The notes under the pieces: model-generated
What the model was told of the DNA's origin: nothing
Databases searched by the model: none
Seen by the model: only the letters and a program-made list of their open reading frames with translations
Part shown: piece by piece, positions 1 through 7,771 of the stretch
Position numbering within the stretch: the first letter of the stretch is position 1
Layout of the letters: every line of letters starts with the position of its first letter
Made by a program: the position numbers and the translations under genes
Source of the DNA: Bacteroidales bacterium
GTDB lineage: Bacteria > Bacteroidota > Bacteroidia > Bacteroidales > Muribaculaceae
Direction of reading: 5' to 3'
DNA length: 30,623 nt
NCBI GenBank assembly: GCA_004552725.1
Contig: SFNM01000013.1
Span: 1-30,623, forward strand

Positions 1-1
1 T

Positions 2-541
2 GGCGACACATATTCATTTAAAGTAAGTCCAACGGTGCTTTACTGCTTCGCTGATAACCTCGCAGCAGGCGGACGTTTCAGTTACAATCGCCAACGCACC
101 CATCTCAACACCGCCGATGTGGTGTTGGCCTCCGACACTGAATACAATGTAGAAAATCTCTACTCCATCAGCCATAGTTACCACTTCGCCGGCGTTTTCC
201 GCCAGTACTTATCTTTCGGTCACTCCACTCGCTTCGGAATTATCAACGAAGTGCAATTAGAAGCCGGTGGCGGACAATCCAAAATATGCAACGGTGTGGG
301 CGAAGACCTCACCGGCACCTACGAGCGCTCATTCGACATAAGCCTTGGTCTGTCGCCCGGTTTAATTGTATTTCTCAACAACTACTCAGCATTGGAAGTG
401 AACGTAGGCGTGCTCGGATTTAACTACTCTACCACCAAGTCTATTACCGATCAGGTGCAAGTAGCGCACCGCGATCTTTCGAGCGCGAATTTCAAAATCA
501 ATCTCTTCTCAATCACTTTCGGTGTTTCATTCTATATATAA
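2..541 (+). CDS. Outer-membrane beta-barrel-like protein, 5' end outside the window
   Basis: The open frame runs from the first complete codon of the window, so the gene starts upstream and only its last 179 residues are visible. An internal GTG at 35 is just a codon for Val, not a start. The protein alternates polar and hydrophobic residues in strand-like stretches and ends in a hydrophobic strand with terminal aromatic and aliphatic residues (SITFGVSFYI), typical of an outer-membrane barrel recognised by BamA. It aligns along its visible length with the next gene: a 'FGIINEVQLEAGGG' strand, a 'LSPGLIVFLNNYSALEVNVGVLGFN' strand pair and a 'FKINLFSITFG' C-terminal strand all have counterparts there. 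It is a tandem paralogue, 6 nt upstream and probably co-transcribed. No known function is recognised; the barrel assignment is inference from pattern. Confidence 0.75.
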   Translation, partial: GDTYSFKVSPTVLYCFADNLAAGGRFSYNRQRTHLNTADVVLASDTEYNVENLYSISHSYHFAGVFRQYLSFGHSTRFGIINEVQLEAGGGQSKICNGVGEDLTGTYERSFDISLGLSPGLIVFLNNYSALEVNVGVLGFNYSTTKSITDQVQVAHRDLSSANFKINLFSITFGVSFYI

Positions 542-547
542 TCACGC

Positions 548-1381
548 ATGCTCCGACTTCTAATCATATTTTTGATAATCATCTCGGCCGTTGCTACATC
601 GGCTCAGGAAGTTGTGCGCAAACAATTATCACAGCCGCCCGAAGACATCAACGAGATGGTGATTGTAGGCAACGACACCGTGCCACTCATCATCCAAGAG
701 CCCAACTTCGGCCGCTTCGACCGCGGACTTTACAACTATCTATTCATACCCAAAGGAAAATGGTCGTTCGGTCTTACCGCCTCCTACGGCGAACTCAACA
801 CCGACGACATCCAATTCCTCTCCATCCTTGAGAACGTGGATTTTAAAGGCAAAATTTACTCCATTAAGCCTTTCATTTCCTACTTCATCCGCTCCAACCA
901 ATCAGTAGGTCTGCGTATCAACTACTCGCGCGGCATCGCCGACTTGGCAAATTTGTCGATGGACTTCGATGATGACCTCAATTTCGACCTTAAGGATGTA
1001 AGTTACTACACTCACAACCTGTCGGCTTCGTTCTTCTACCGTAATTATATAGGTCTTAGTCGCGCCAAACGCTTCGGCCTTTTCAACGAAGTGGACATCA
1101 CCTTCGGCAGCGGCTCCGCGCGCTTCAAACGCCTGTACGACGGCGAACCTCGCGACACCCGCACCGTGACCACCACCGCCAGCCTCAACTTCAGCCCCGG
1201 TGTGGCTGTATTCATCCAAGAATATGTGGCATTCAACGTGTCGTTCGGTGTCTTCGGCCTCAATCTGCGCAAGGAAAAGCAAGCCACCAACGGAGTTGAC
1301 GAAGGGTCGCGCTTCACTTCCGGCGCCAATTTCCGTTTCAATATCTTTAACATCAATTTTGGCCTGATGGTCGTTATATAA
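548..1381 (+). CDS. Outer-membrane beta-barrel-like protein, paralogue of the preceding gene
   Basis: This is a 277-residue protein. An N-terminal signal peptide (hydrophobic residues 2-18, likely cleavage after TSAQ at about 20) is followed by a short linker containing VGNDTVP and then many amphipathic strands. It ends in an aliphatic/aromatic strand (FNINFGLMVVI), as expected for an outer-membrane barrel. The C-terminal half matches the upstream neighbour closely (FNEVDITFGSG, LNFSPGVAVFIQEYVAFNVSFGVFGLN), so the pair arose by tandem duplication. It lies 6 nt after that gene and 4 nt before the PCMD lipoprotein, so the three look like one transcription unit. I do not recognise a named family with certainty. 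The context suggests a cell-envelope role, perhaps a surface complex with the lipoprotein. Confidence 0.8.
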   Translation: MLRLLIIFLIIISAVATSAQEVVRKQLSQPPEDINEMVIVGNDTVPLIIQEPNFGRFDRGLYNYLFIPKGKWSFGLTASYGELNTDDIQFLSILENVDFKGKIYSIKPFISYFIRSNQSVGLRINYSRGIADLANLSMDFDDDLNFDLKDVSYYTHNLSASFFYRNYIGLSRAKRFGLFNEVDITFGSGSARFKRLYDGEPRDTRTVTTTASLNFSPGVAVFIQEYVAFNVSFGVFGLNLRKEKQATNGVDEGSRFTSGANFRFNIFNINFGLMVVI

Positions 1382-1385
1382 GATT

Positions 1386-2957
1386 ATGAAGCGCCATCTC
1401 ATCTCACCAATCCTCGGCGGCATCATCGTCATGTTGGCTATGGTCGCTTGCATTTCCAACGACATCCCGTTGCCACGCACTCACGCTAATTTCCAACAAT
1501 TCAAAGTGGAAGGACGCATTCGCGAGGCATCAATCGATAGCATCAACCGCACCATCACTGTTTACCTCGGTGAAAACGTTGACATTCACAATGTTAACGT
1601 GGAGGCTTACTCCATCACTCCGGGTGCCGAAGTAGTCGATACCGACCTCTCCGCGCCCCTCGACCTTGCATCGCCCCTTACCCTAAATCTTCGACTTTAC
1701 CAAGATTGGCAGTGGACCATTTCCGCTATCCAAAATATTGAGCGCACGCTCCGGCTCAGCGGCCAAGTAGGCTCACCTTTCTTCGACATAGTAGGACACC
1801 GCGTTTTCGCCAACGTGTCGAAATCCGTTCCGCTCACCCAAGTGTTGGTAGAAGAAATCAAACTCGAAGCCGAAGGCTCCACGATGTCGCCGGATTTAAC
1901 CGGCCAGCGCGTGGACTTTACACTACCAGTGGAAGTGGAAGTCACCACCAACGGGCAATCAAACGTGTGGACCATCGTAGTGCAACAAACCACATCCGCT
2001 GTCACAACGGAGCGCGTAGATGCGTGGACCAATGTCGCATGGATTTATGGCCAAGCCGAAGTAGGCAAAAACAACGGCATCGAATACCGCAAAGCTGGCT
2101 CCGAGCAATGGATTAAAGCCACCGACGACCAACTCACCGTGAGCGGCGGTAGTTTCTGCGCCTGCATTCCTCATCTTGAGGCAGAAACCGACTATCAAGC
2201 ACGCGCTTTCTCCAACGACGACTTGGGCGAAATCCTCGACTTTACTACAGGTAGCGCCGTGCAAGTGCCCAACTCCAACTTCGACTCATGGTGGCTCGAT
2301 GGCAAAGTGTGGACCCCATGCGCTCAAGGCGACGACCAATTCTGGGACTCCGGCAACAAAGGCGCCACCACCTTGGGCAACTCCAATACATATCCCACTG
2401 AGGATTCACCCTCAGGATTGGGCTACGCAGCATGCCTTGAAACCAAATTCGTAGGTATCGGCATCGTGGGTAAACTCGCCGCCGGCAACATCTTCACCGG
2501 CCAATATGTGCGCACCGACGGCACCAATGGCGTGTTGGCCTTCGGACGTCCGTTCACACAGCGTCCCACCGGCTTGCGTGGCAAACTCAAATACAAAACC
2601 GCGCCAATCGATAATACCTCATCAGGTTTCGAACACCTTGCCGGCCAGCCGGATACAGCCATCGTGTGGACCGCTCTGATTGACTGCAACGAGCCGTTCG
2701 AAATCCGTACTAATCCCAAAAATCGACAACTTTTCGACCGCGACGGCTCATACGTAGTGGCTTACGGCGATGTGCAATTCGGCTACGATGTTCCAAACTA
2801 CATTACTTTCGAAGTACGCTACGATTACAAGGCCACCAACCGCGTGCCAAAATACATCATCATCACCGCCTCCGCCTCCAAATACGACGATTATTTCACC
2901 GGCGGCTCCGGGGCCATACTTCAAGTCGACGATTTCGAACTCATCTACGACTACTAA
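1386..2957 (+). CDS. PCMD-domain lipoprotein
   Basis: The 523-residue protein has a lipoprotein signal: hydrophobic residues 8-20, then the lipobox MVAC with the lipidated Cys at 22. The N-terminal half (about 30-200) has strand-rich repeats resembling the Ig-like modules found before PCMD domains in Bacteroidales. From about residue 290 to the end it looks like the PCMD (putative carbohydrate metabolism, PF13201) domain: it opens with NSNFDSWWLDG, has a GLRGKLKYK strand in the middle and closes with ILQVDDFELIYDY. PCMD proteins are surface or periplasmic lipoproteins whose structure suggests glycan binding or cleavage; activity is not established for this one. It starts 4 nt after the barrel gene. 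The operon partnership with two barrels suggests an outer-membrane assembly, but that is inference. Confidence 0.8.
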   Translation: MKRHLISPILGGIIVMLAMVACISNDIPLPRTHANFQQFKVEGRIREASIDSINRTITVYLGENVDIHNVNVEAYSITPGAEVVDTDLSAPLDLASPLTLNLRLYQDWQWTISAIQNIERTLRLSGQVGSPFFDIVGHRVFANVSKSVPLTQVLVEEIKLEAEGSTMSPDLTGQRVDFTLPVEVEVTTNGQSNVWTIVVQQTTSAVTTERVDAWTNVAWIYGQAEVGKNNGIEYRKAGSEQWIKATDDQLTVSGGSFCACIPHLEAETDYQARAFSNDDLGEILDFTTGSAVQVPNSNFDSWWLDGKVWTPCAQGDDQFWDSGNKGATTLGNSNTYPTEDSPSGLGYAACLETKFVGIGIVGKLAAGNIFTGQYVRTDGTNGVLAFGRPFTQRPTGLRGKLKYKTAPIDNTSSGFEHLAGQPDTAIVWTALIDCNEPFEIRTNPKNRQLFDRDGSYVVAYGDVQFGYDVPNYITFEVRYDYKATNRVPKYIIITASASKYDDYFTGGSGAILQVDDFELIYDY

Positions 2958-2958
2958 C

Positions 2959-2991
2959 CTTTGCAAAGAATCCCACTCAGACTTTGCAAAG
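2959..2991. repeat. Two copies of the palindrome CTTTGCAAAG
   Basis: The self-complementary 10-mer CTTTGCAAAG occurs at 2959-2968 and again at 2982-2991, immediately after the PCMD stop codon. The copies can pair with each other (10-bp stem, 13-nt loop) or act as two dyad sites 23 bp apart. There is no T-run, so a classical intrinsic terminator is not supported. Either a weak transcription end for the upstream operon or a regulator site is possible. Confidence 0.4.
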
Positions 2992-3066
2992 CATCAGAAT
3001 TATCAATGGTATTTTACCTTGAGGATATAGGGTGTTCCGCGAGAGATGTCTTTATTACTTCGGGTG

Positions 3067-3097
3067 TTGCAAATCTCACAAAAATTTGCTAACTTTG
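3067..3097 (+). promoter_or_regulatory. Promoter of guaA
   Basis: A TTG at 3067-3069 (-33 element) and TAACTTTG at 3090-3097 (-7 element, perfect TAnnTTTG) are separated by 20 bp. This is the Bacteroidetes primary sigma pattern. The start codon of guaA follows 33 nt later. Confidence 0.7.
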
Positions 3098-3129
3098 CAG
3101 TCGATTTATAACCGCACCCTCCAATATTT

Positions 3130-4653
3130 ATGCCTCAAAAGATTGTAATCCTCGATTTCGGTTCGCAGACGACCCAACTCATTGGCCGTCGCGTGCGCGA
3201 ACTGAACACCTATTGTGAGATCGTGCCCTATAATAAATTTCCCGCCGATGACTCCGACGTTATCGGCGTTATTGTTTCGGGCAGCCCATTCTCTGTTTAC
3301 GACCAAAAAGCATTCCGCACCGAACTCGCACCCATCGCCGACCGCTATCCCGTGCTTGGCATCTGCTACGGCGCGCAAATGATGGCCTACCAAAACGGTG
3401 GCACCGTGGAAAGTGCTCCTTCACGCGAATATGGCCGTGCCATATTGGCCAAAGTTGACCCCGCCGACGCGCTCTTCGCCGGCATCAACGTGGGCGAAAC
3501 CGTGTGGATGAGCCATGGCGACACCATTACCAAACTACCTGCCGATTTTTCAATCATTGCCTCAACCGACGATGTACCTTGCGCCGCTTTCCATGTCGAC
3601 GGACGCAAAATGTGGGGTGTGCAATTCCACCCCGAAGTATTCCACTCCACTTGCGGCACTCAACTGCTCGCTAACTTCGTCAACAATATATGTGGTTCCA
3701 AAGCCGATTGGAGCGCCGAATCATATATCGAAACCACTGTGACCCAACTACGCCGTGAACTGGGCAACGACAAGGTAGTGCTCGGCCTGAGCGGAGGCGT
3801 AGACTCGTCCGTAGCAGCCGTGCTCATCTCCCGCGCTATCGGCGACAACCTCACTTGCATCTTCGTCGACCACGGCCTATTGCGCAAAAACGAGTTCAGC
3901 CAAGTGATGGACGACTATCGATGCCTCGGCCTCAACGTAATCGGCGTAGATGCTTCGGCAGAGTTCTTCGCTGCCTTAGCCGGAGTCTCTGATCCTGAGC
4001 GCAAGCGCAAAATCATTGGCAAAGGCTTCATCGACGTATTCGACCGCGAAGCGCACAAACTTCAAGGAGTGCGTTGGCTCGGTCAAGGCACTATTTACCC
4101 CGACCGCATCGAATCCCTCTCAATCACCGGCACCACCATCAAAAGCCACCACAACGTAGGCGGTCTTCCGGAAAAGATGAACCTCCGTCTGTGCGAGCCA
4201 CTCAAATGGCTCTTCAAAGACGAAGTTCGTGCCGTGGGTCGTGCACTCGGTATGCCCGAACATCTCATCTCGCGCCACCCATTCCCCGGTCCGGGCTTGG
4301 CCGTGCGCATCCTCGGCGACATCACTCCGGAAAAAGTGCGTATCCTCCAAGATGCCGATGACATCTTCATCAGCGGCCTGCGCGAAGCCGGCCTCTACGA
4401 CCAAGTGTGGCAAGCAGGCGTAATTCTGCTGCCGGTGCAAAGCGTAGGCGTCATGGGCGATGAACGCACCTACGAAAGCGCCGTTGCACTCCGCGCAGTA
4501 ACCTCCACCGACGCTATGACAGCCGACTGGGCACATCTCCCCTACGAATTCCTCGCTAAGGTTTCCAATGAAATAATTAATAAAGTGCGTGGCGTGAACC
4601 GCGTCACCTACGATATTTCCTCAAAGCCACCGGCAACTATCGAATGGGAATAA
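3130..4653 (+). CDS. guaA: GMP synthase (glutamine-hydrolysing)
   Basis: This enzyme converts XMP, ATP and glutamine to GMP in the cytoplasm, the last step of guanine nucleotide synthesis. At 507 residues it is a full-length two-domain protein. The class I glutamine amidotransferase domain (about 1-190) has the nucleophile Cys79 in LGICYGAQ and the His167/Glu169 pair in GVQFHPEV. The ATP-pyrophosphatase domain carries the PP-loop SGGVDSS at 221-227. The C-terminal dimerisation domain contains the family signature HPFPGPGLAVR and ends in the usual KPPATIEWE. The start at 3130 is supported by the promoter 33 nt upstream and by the standard beginning 'PQKIVILDFGSQ'. It has its own promoter and is separated from pfp by 168 nt containing a large palindrome. 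Confidence 0.98.
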   Translation: MPQKIVILDFGSQTTQLIGRRVRELNTYCEIVPYNKFPADDSDVIGVIVSGSPFSVYDQKAFRTELAPIADRYPVLGICYGAQMMAYQNGGTVESAPSREYGRAILAKVDPADALFAGINVGETVWMSHGDTITKLPADFSIIASTDDVPCAAFHVDGRKMWGVQFHPEVFHSTCGTQLLANFVNNICGSKADWSAESYIETTVTQLRRELGNDKVVLGLSGGVDSSVAAVLISRAIGDNLTCIFVDHGLLRKNEFSQVMDDYRCLGLNVIGVDASAEFFAALAGVSDPERKRKIIGKGFIDVFDREAHKLQGVRWLGQGTIYPDRIESLSITGTTIKSHHNVGGLPEKMNLRLCEPLKWLFKDEVRAVGRALGMPEHLISRHPFPGPGLAVRILGDITPEKVRILQDADDIFISGLREAGLYDQVWQAGVILLPVQSVGVMGDERTYESAVALRAVTSTDAMTADWAHLPYEFLAKVSNEIINKVRGVNRVTYDISSKPPATIEWE

Positions 4654-4670
4654 CCCCAACCCATATACAA

Positions 4671-4761
4671 TGCAAATATCGCAATTTGCAAAAATTTATG
4701 AAATTTTCGTAAATAATTGCCAAACTATTTCATAATTTCACAAAAAATTGCGATATTTGCA
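4671..4761. repeat. Long imperfect palindrome between guaA and pfp
   Basis: A perfect 17-bp inverted repeat (TGCAAATATCGCAATTT at 4671-4687, its complement at 4745-4761) encloses a second perfect 9-bp inverted repeat (TTATGAAAT at 4696-4704, complement at 4727-4735). The internal gaps are nearly symmetrical (8 and 9 nt) and the central loop is 22 nt. The stem is AT-rich and has no T-run at its end. The right arm ends in GATATTTGC, a one-mismatch -7 box that may serve pfp, so this could be a regulatory dyad, a guaA 3'-end hairpin, or both. Confidence 0.6.
4752..4759 (+). promoter_or_regulatory. Possible -7 element for pfp
   Basis: GATATTTG differs from TAnnTTTG only at the first base, and the same octamer is found at the feoB promoter. 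A weak TTT lies 20 bp upstream in place of TTG. The element sits in the right arm of the palindrome and would give a leader of roughly 55-60 nt for pfp. Confidence 0.3.
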
Positions 4762-4821
4762 AAAAATCTTCCAAAAGGTAGACAACTATTAATATTAACT
4801 TTCAGAACTACATACTTACAC

Positions 4822-6471
4822 ATGAAAAAAAGTCCTCTGCAGAAAGCACGTGCAGCATATCAACCTAAACTTCCTATCGTGCTCACCGGCGCTGTGAAAG
4901 TTGTTGAAGGCAAACCGACTCAATCGGTTGCCGACCAAGAGAAAATTCAACAACTCTTCCCCAATACTTATGGTTTGCCCGAACTCACTTTCGAAAAAAA
5001 TACTACTCCCACTGCAGGTAAGCCTATCAACGTGGGCGTAATCCTCTCCGGCGGCCAAGCCCCCGGCGGCCATAACGTAATCTGCGGATTGTTCGACGGC
5101 ATCAAGAAAATCCACCGCGACTCACGCCTCTTCGGCTTCCTTATGGGACCCGGCGGCCTCGTCGACCACAAATATGTGGAACTCACCGCCTCCATCATCG
5201 ATGAATACCGCAACACCGGCGGCTTCGACATCATCGGCTCCGGCCGTACCAAACTCGAGACCAAAGAACAATTCGACTCCGGCTTGGTTATCCTTAAAGA
5301 ACTCGGCATCAAAGCACTCGTAATCATCGGTGGCGACGACTCCAACACCAACGCCGCCGTCCTCGCTGAATACTACAAGAGCATCAACGCCGGTGTGCAA
5401 GTAATCGGTTGCCCCAAAACCATCGACGGCGACCTCAAAAACGAATGTATCGAAACTTCTTTCGGCTTCGACACCGCTACCAAAGTTTATTCCGAAGTAA
5501 TCGGCAACATTCAACGCGACTGCAACTCCGCTAAAAAATATTGGCACTTCATCAAACTTATGGGCCGCTCCGCAAGCCATATCGCCCTGGAATGTGCACT
5601 CCAAACCCAACCCAACGTGTGCATCATCTCCGAAGAAGTTGAAGCAAAGAATTTGACCCTCGACCAAGTGGTTGACTCCATCGCTCAAACCGTTGTGGCT
5701 CGCGCCAACGATGGCAAAAACTTCGGTATTGTGCTCATCCCCGAAGGCCTCATCGAGTTCATTCCCGCTATCAAAAAACTCATCAAAGAACTCAACAACG
5801 TCATCGCTCTCAACGAGAAAGAAATCCAAGGCCTCGCTACTGAAGAACTGGAAAAATTCATTCTCAGCCACCTCAGCGAAGAAAACGCCGCCACTATAGC
5901 CACTCTGCCTGCCACTGTGGCTCGCCAACTTATGCTCGACCGCGACCCCCACGGCAACGTGCAAGTGTCGCTCATCGAAACTGAAAAACTCCTCAGCGAA
6001 ATGGTTGGCAAACGCCTTGCCCAACTCGCCGAACAAGGAGTGTTCAAAGGCAAATTCTCTGCCCTCCACCACTTCTTCGGCTACGAAGGCCGTTGCGCCG
6101 ACCCCTCCAACTTCGATGCCGACTACTGCTACGCTCTGGGCTTCAATGCAGCTTGCCTTATCAACGCCGGCGTAACAGGCTACATGTCGTCGATTCGCAA
6201 CTTGGTAAAACCCTCCGTTCAATGGCTCGCCGGCGGTATACCCATCACCATGATGATGAACATCGAACACCGCAACGGTGCCGACAAGCCCGTAATCCAA
6301 AAAGCACTCGTTCGTCTCGATGGCGCACCTTTCAAATACTTCGCCGCTCACCGCGACGAGTGGGCTCTCAACACCTGCTACGTATATCCAGGCCCCATCC
6401 AATACTTCGGCCCGGCTGAAATCTGCGACCAACCGTCGCGCACTCTCGCTCTCGAACATCAAACATTATAA
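4822..6471 (+). CDS. pfp: Pyrophosphate--fructose 6-phosphate 1-phosphotransferase
   Basis: PPi-dependent phosphofructokinase catalyses the reversible phosphorylation of fructose 6-phosphate with pyrophosphate in glycolysis. I chose the ATG at 4822 (549 residues, MKKSPLQKAR). The frame is open further upstream to a TTG at 4717, but that stretch is AT-rich, lies in the palindrome and has no homologous character. Motifs include LSGGQAPGGHN at 76-85, GGDDSNTNA at 170-178 (the second Asp is the residue that marks PPi rather than ATP enzymes), PKTIDGDLKN at 198-207 (Lys199 also typical of PPi use) and MGRSASH at 247-253. The length fits the long clade of PFPs related to the plant beta subunit. It is transcribed alone and followed by a terminator at 6501. 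Confidence 0.95.
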   Translation: MKKSPLQKARAAYQPKLPIVLTGAVKVVEGKPTQSVADQEKIQQLFPNTYGLPELTFEKNTTPTAGKPINVGVILSGGQAPGGHNVICGLFDGIKKIHRDSRLFGFLMGPGGLVDHKYVELTASIIDEYRNTGGFDIIGSGRTKLETKEQFDSGLVILKELGIKALVIIGGDDSNTNAAVLAEYYKSINAGVQVIGCPKTIDGDLKNECIETSFGFDTATKVYSEVIGNIQRDCNSAKKYWHFIKLMGRSASHIALECALQTQPNVCIISEEVEAKNLTLDQVVDSIAQTVVARANDGKNFGIVLIPEGLIEFIPAIKKLIKELNNVIALNEKEIQGLATEELEKFILSHLSEENAATIATLPATVARQLMLDRDPHGNVQVSLIETEKLLSEMVGKRLAQLAEQGVFKGKFSALHHFFGYEGRCADPSNFDADYCYALGFNAACLINAGVTGYMSSIRNLVKPSVQWLAGGIPITMMMNIEHRNGADKPVIQKALVRLDGAPFKYFAAHRDEWALNTCYVYPGPIQYFGPAEICDQPSRTLALEHQTL

Positions 6472-6500
6472 TAATTATTATTAGCCAACTCTCAGTTTGC

Positions 6501-6537
6501 GCCGGCCGACTTCCCCACCGAAGCCGGTCGGCTTTTT
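6501..6537 (+). terminator. Intrinsic terminator after pfp
   Basis: Arms 6501-6513 and 6520-6532 form a GC-rich 13-bp stem with one G-U pair and one mismatch. The loop is 6 nt and a run of five T follows at 6533-6537. It lies 29 nt after the pfp stop codon. Confidence 0.85.
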
Positions 6538-6577
6538 ATACTCCAATCAATTAGTCTCTTTTGCAGAAAAAGTTGGC

Positions 6578-6635
6578 TATTTTTGCTTATTTTAGTCGTT
6601 TTGTGTGGTTATTTCAGCATAATTCCGTAAATTTG
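6578..6635 (+). promoter_or_regulatory. Two possible -7 elements before the amidase gene
   Basis: TATTTTTG at 6578-6585 and TAAATTTG at 6628-6635 both match TAnnTTTG. The second ends only 7 nt before the ATG, giving an almost leaderless message. Its -33 element is poor (TGG at 6606 with 19-bp spacing, or TTG at 6601 with 24). The first has no TTG at the right distance (the nearest, 6561-6563, is 14 bp away) and would give a leader of roughly 50 nt. Confidence 0.5.
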
Positions 6636-6642
6636 CACTGAA

Positions 6643-7761
6643 ATGTATAGATATCTACTCACAATACTCATTTTTGCTATGGCATTGGTGCTCCCATCAG
6701 CATCAATCCACTGCCATGCGGCCGCTCAACGACAATTCACCGTGGTCATCGACCCCGGCCACGGCGGTCGCGACTCCGGCGCCCTCGGCAAAAACGTAAA
6801 AGAGAAGACCGTAGTGCTCAATGTGGCCCTCGAACTTGGACGGCTCATCAGCCAAAACCACCCGGAGGTAAAAGTGCTATATACGCGCTCAACCGACGTT
6901 TTCGTCACCCTCGATGGCCGAGCAGAGTATGCCAACAAACACCAAGCCGACCTGTTCATTTCCATTCATGCCAACTCCGTAAAACGTAATCAACAAAGCG
7001 TGCACGGTGCAATGGTGTTCACCCTCGGCCTTCACCGCACAGAAGACAATCTTGAGCAAGCAATGGCCGAAAACCAAGTAATCGAACTCGAGCCCGACTA
7101 CTCTGTCACATATAGCGGTTTCGATCCCACAAGCGCCGAGTCGTATATATTCTTCGAACTCGCCCAAAGCCAAAACCAACAGCGCTCAATAGAGATGGCG
7201 GAATTCGCCCAGCACGAATTAGTCAATACAGCCCATAGAGCCGACCGACAAGTACAACAAGCCGGCTTCCTGGTGCTACGCAAAGTCACCGTCTGCCCAA
7301 GTATTTTGGTCGAACTCGACTTTATTTGCAACAACCAAGTGGCCAAGTTTCTCGGTAGCACCGATGGCCAGAACCTCTGCGCAAAAGCGCTCTCAAACGC
7401 TTTCTCCTCATACTACAACCGCCACAAGCCCGATAGTTCTACGCAACCGGCCGTAAACAATAACAACGCTCCGCAAACCGAGCAAAACGTAGCATCAACT
7501 CCCCAATCTTCTCAAACCGCCACAACCGCAACCACCTACTGCGTGCAATTCCTCACCTCTCCAACCATACTCGATGCCAACGACTCCCGCCTTAAAGGCA
7601 TTGAAAACCCTTCATACTACTTTCACCAAAATCTCTACAAATACATCAGCGGACAATTCCAAACCCTCCGCCAAGCCAAACAACATTTGGCCAAAATCAA
7701 AAAAATTTATCCCGAAGCATTTATAATCAAGATGCGCAATGGAGTGCGCGTCGAGCAATGA
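6643..7761 (+). CDS. Periplasmic N-acetylmuramoyl-L-alanine amidase with SPOR-like tail
   Basis: A zinc amidase (Amidase_3 family) that cleaves the bond between MurNAc and the stem peptide of peptidoglycan, usually at division. At 372 residues it has a signal peptide (hydrophobic 5-24, likely cut near HCHAAA). The catalytic domain (about 33-250) has the zinc ligands His40 in VIDPGHGG, Glu54 in KEKTV and His109 in ISIHANS, and the catalytic Glu224 in ILVELDF. A low-complexity Thr/Asn/Gln-rich linker (about 258-295) leads to a C-terminal SPOR-like segment (about 296-372, starting YCVQFLTSP), a fold that binds denuded septal glycan. No LysM domain is present. The mce gene begins 10 nt after its stop, an arrangement I believe is common in Bacteroidetes, implying one transcript. 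Confidence 0.93.
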   Translation: MYRYLLTILIFAMALVLPSASIHCHAAAQRQFTVVIDPGHGGRDSGALGKNVKEKTVVLNVALELGRLISQNHPEVKVLYTRSTDVFVTLDGRAEYANKHQADLFISIHANSVKRNQQSVHGAMVFTLGLHRTEDNLEQAMAENQVIELEPDYSVTYSGFDPTSAESYIFFELAQSQNQQRSIEMAEFAQHELVNTAHRADRQVQQAGFLVLRKVTVCPSILVELDFICNNQVAKFLGSTDGQNLCAKALSNAFSSYYNRHKPDSSTQPAVNNNNAPQTEQNVASTPQSSQTATTATTYCVQFLTSPTILDANDSRLKGIENPSYYFHQNLYKYISGQFQTLRQAKQHLAKIKKIYPEAFIIKMRNGVRVEQ

Positions 7762-7771
7762 CCACATCCTC

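Noticed and set aside
4717..4821. A longer pfp product starting at a TTG at 4717
   Set aside because: The segment overlaps the palindrome and the likely promoter and encodes an atypical AT-driven sequence.
5122..6462. A 446-codon open frame on the minus strand inside pfp
   Set aside because: It is antisense to a clearly conserved enzyme, its translation is biased to Val, Phe, Glu and Gly as expected of a mirrored codon pattern, and it has no motif.
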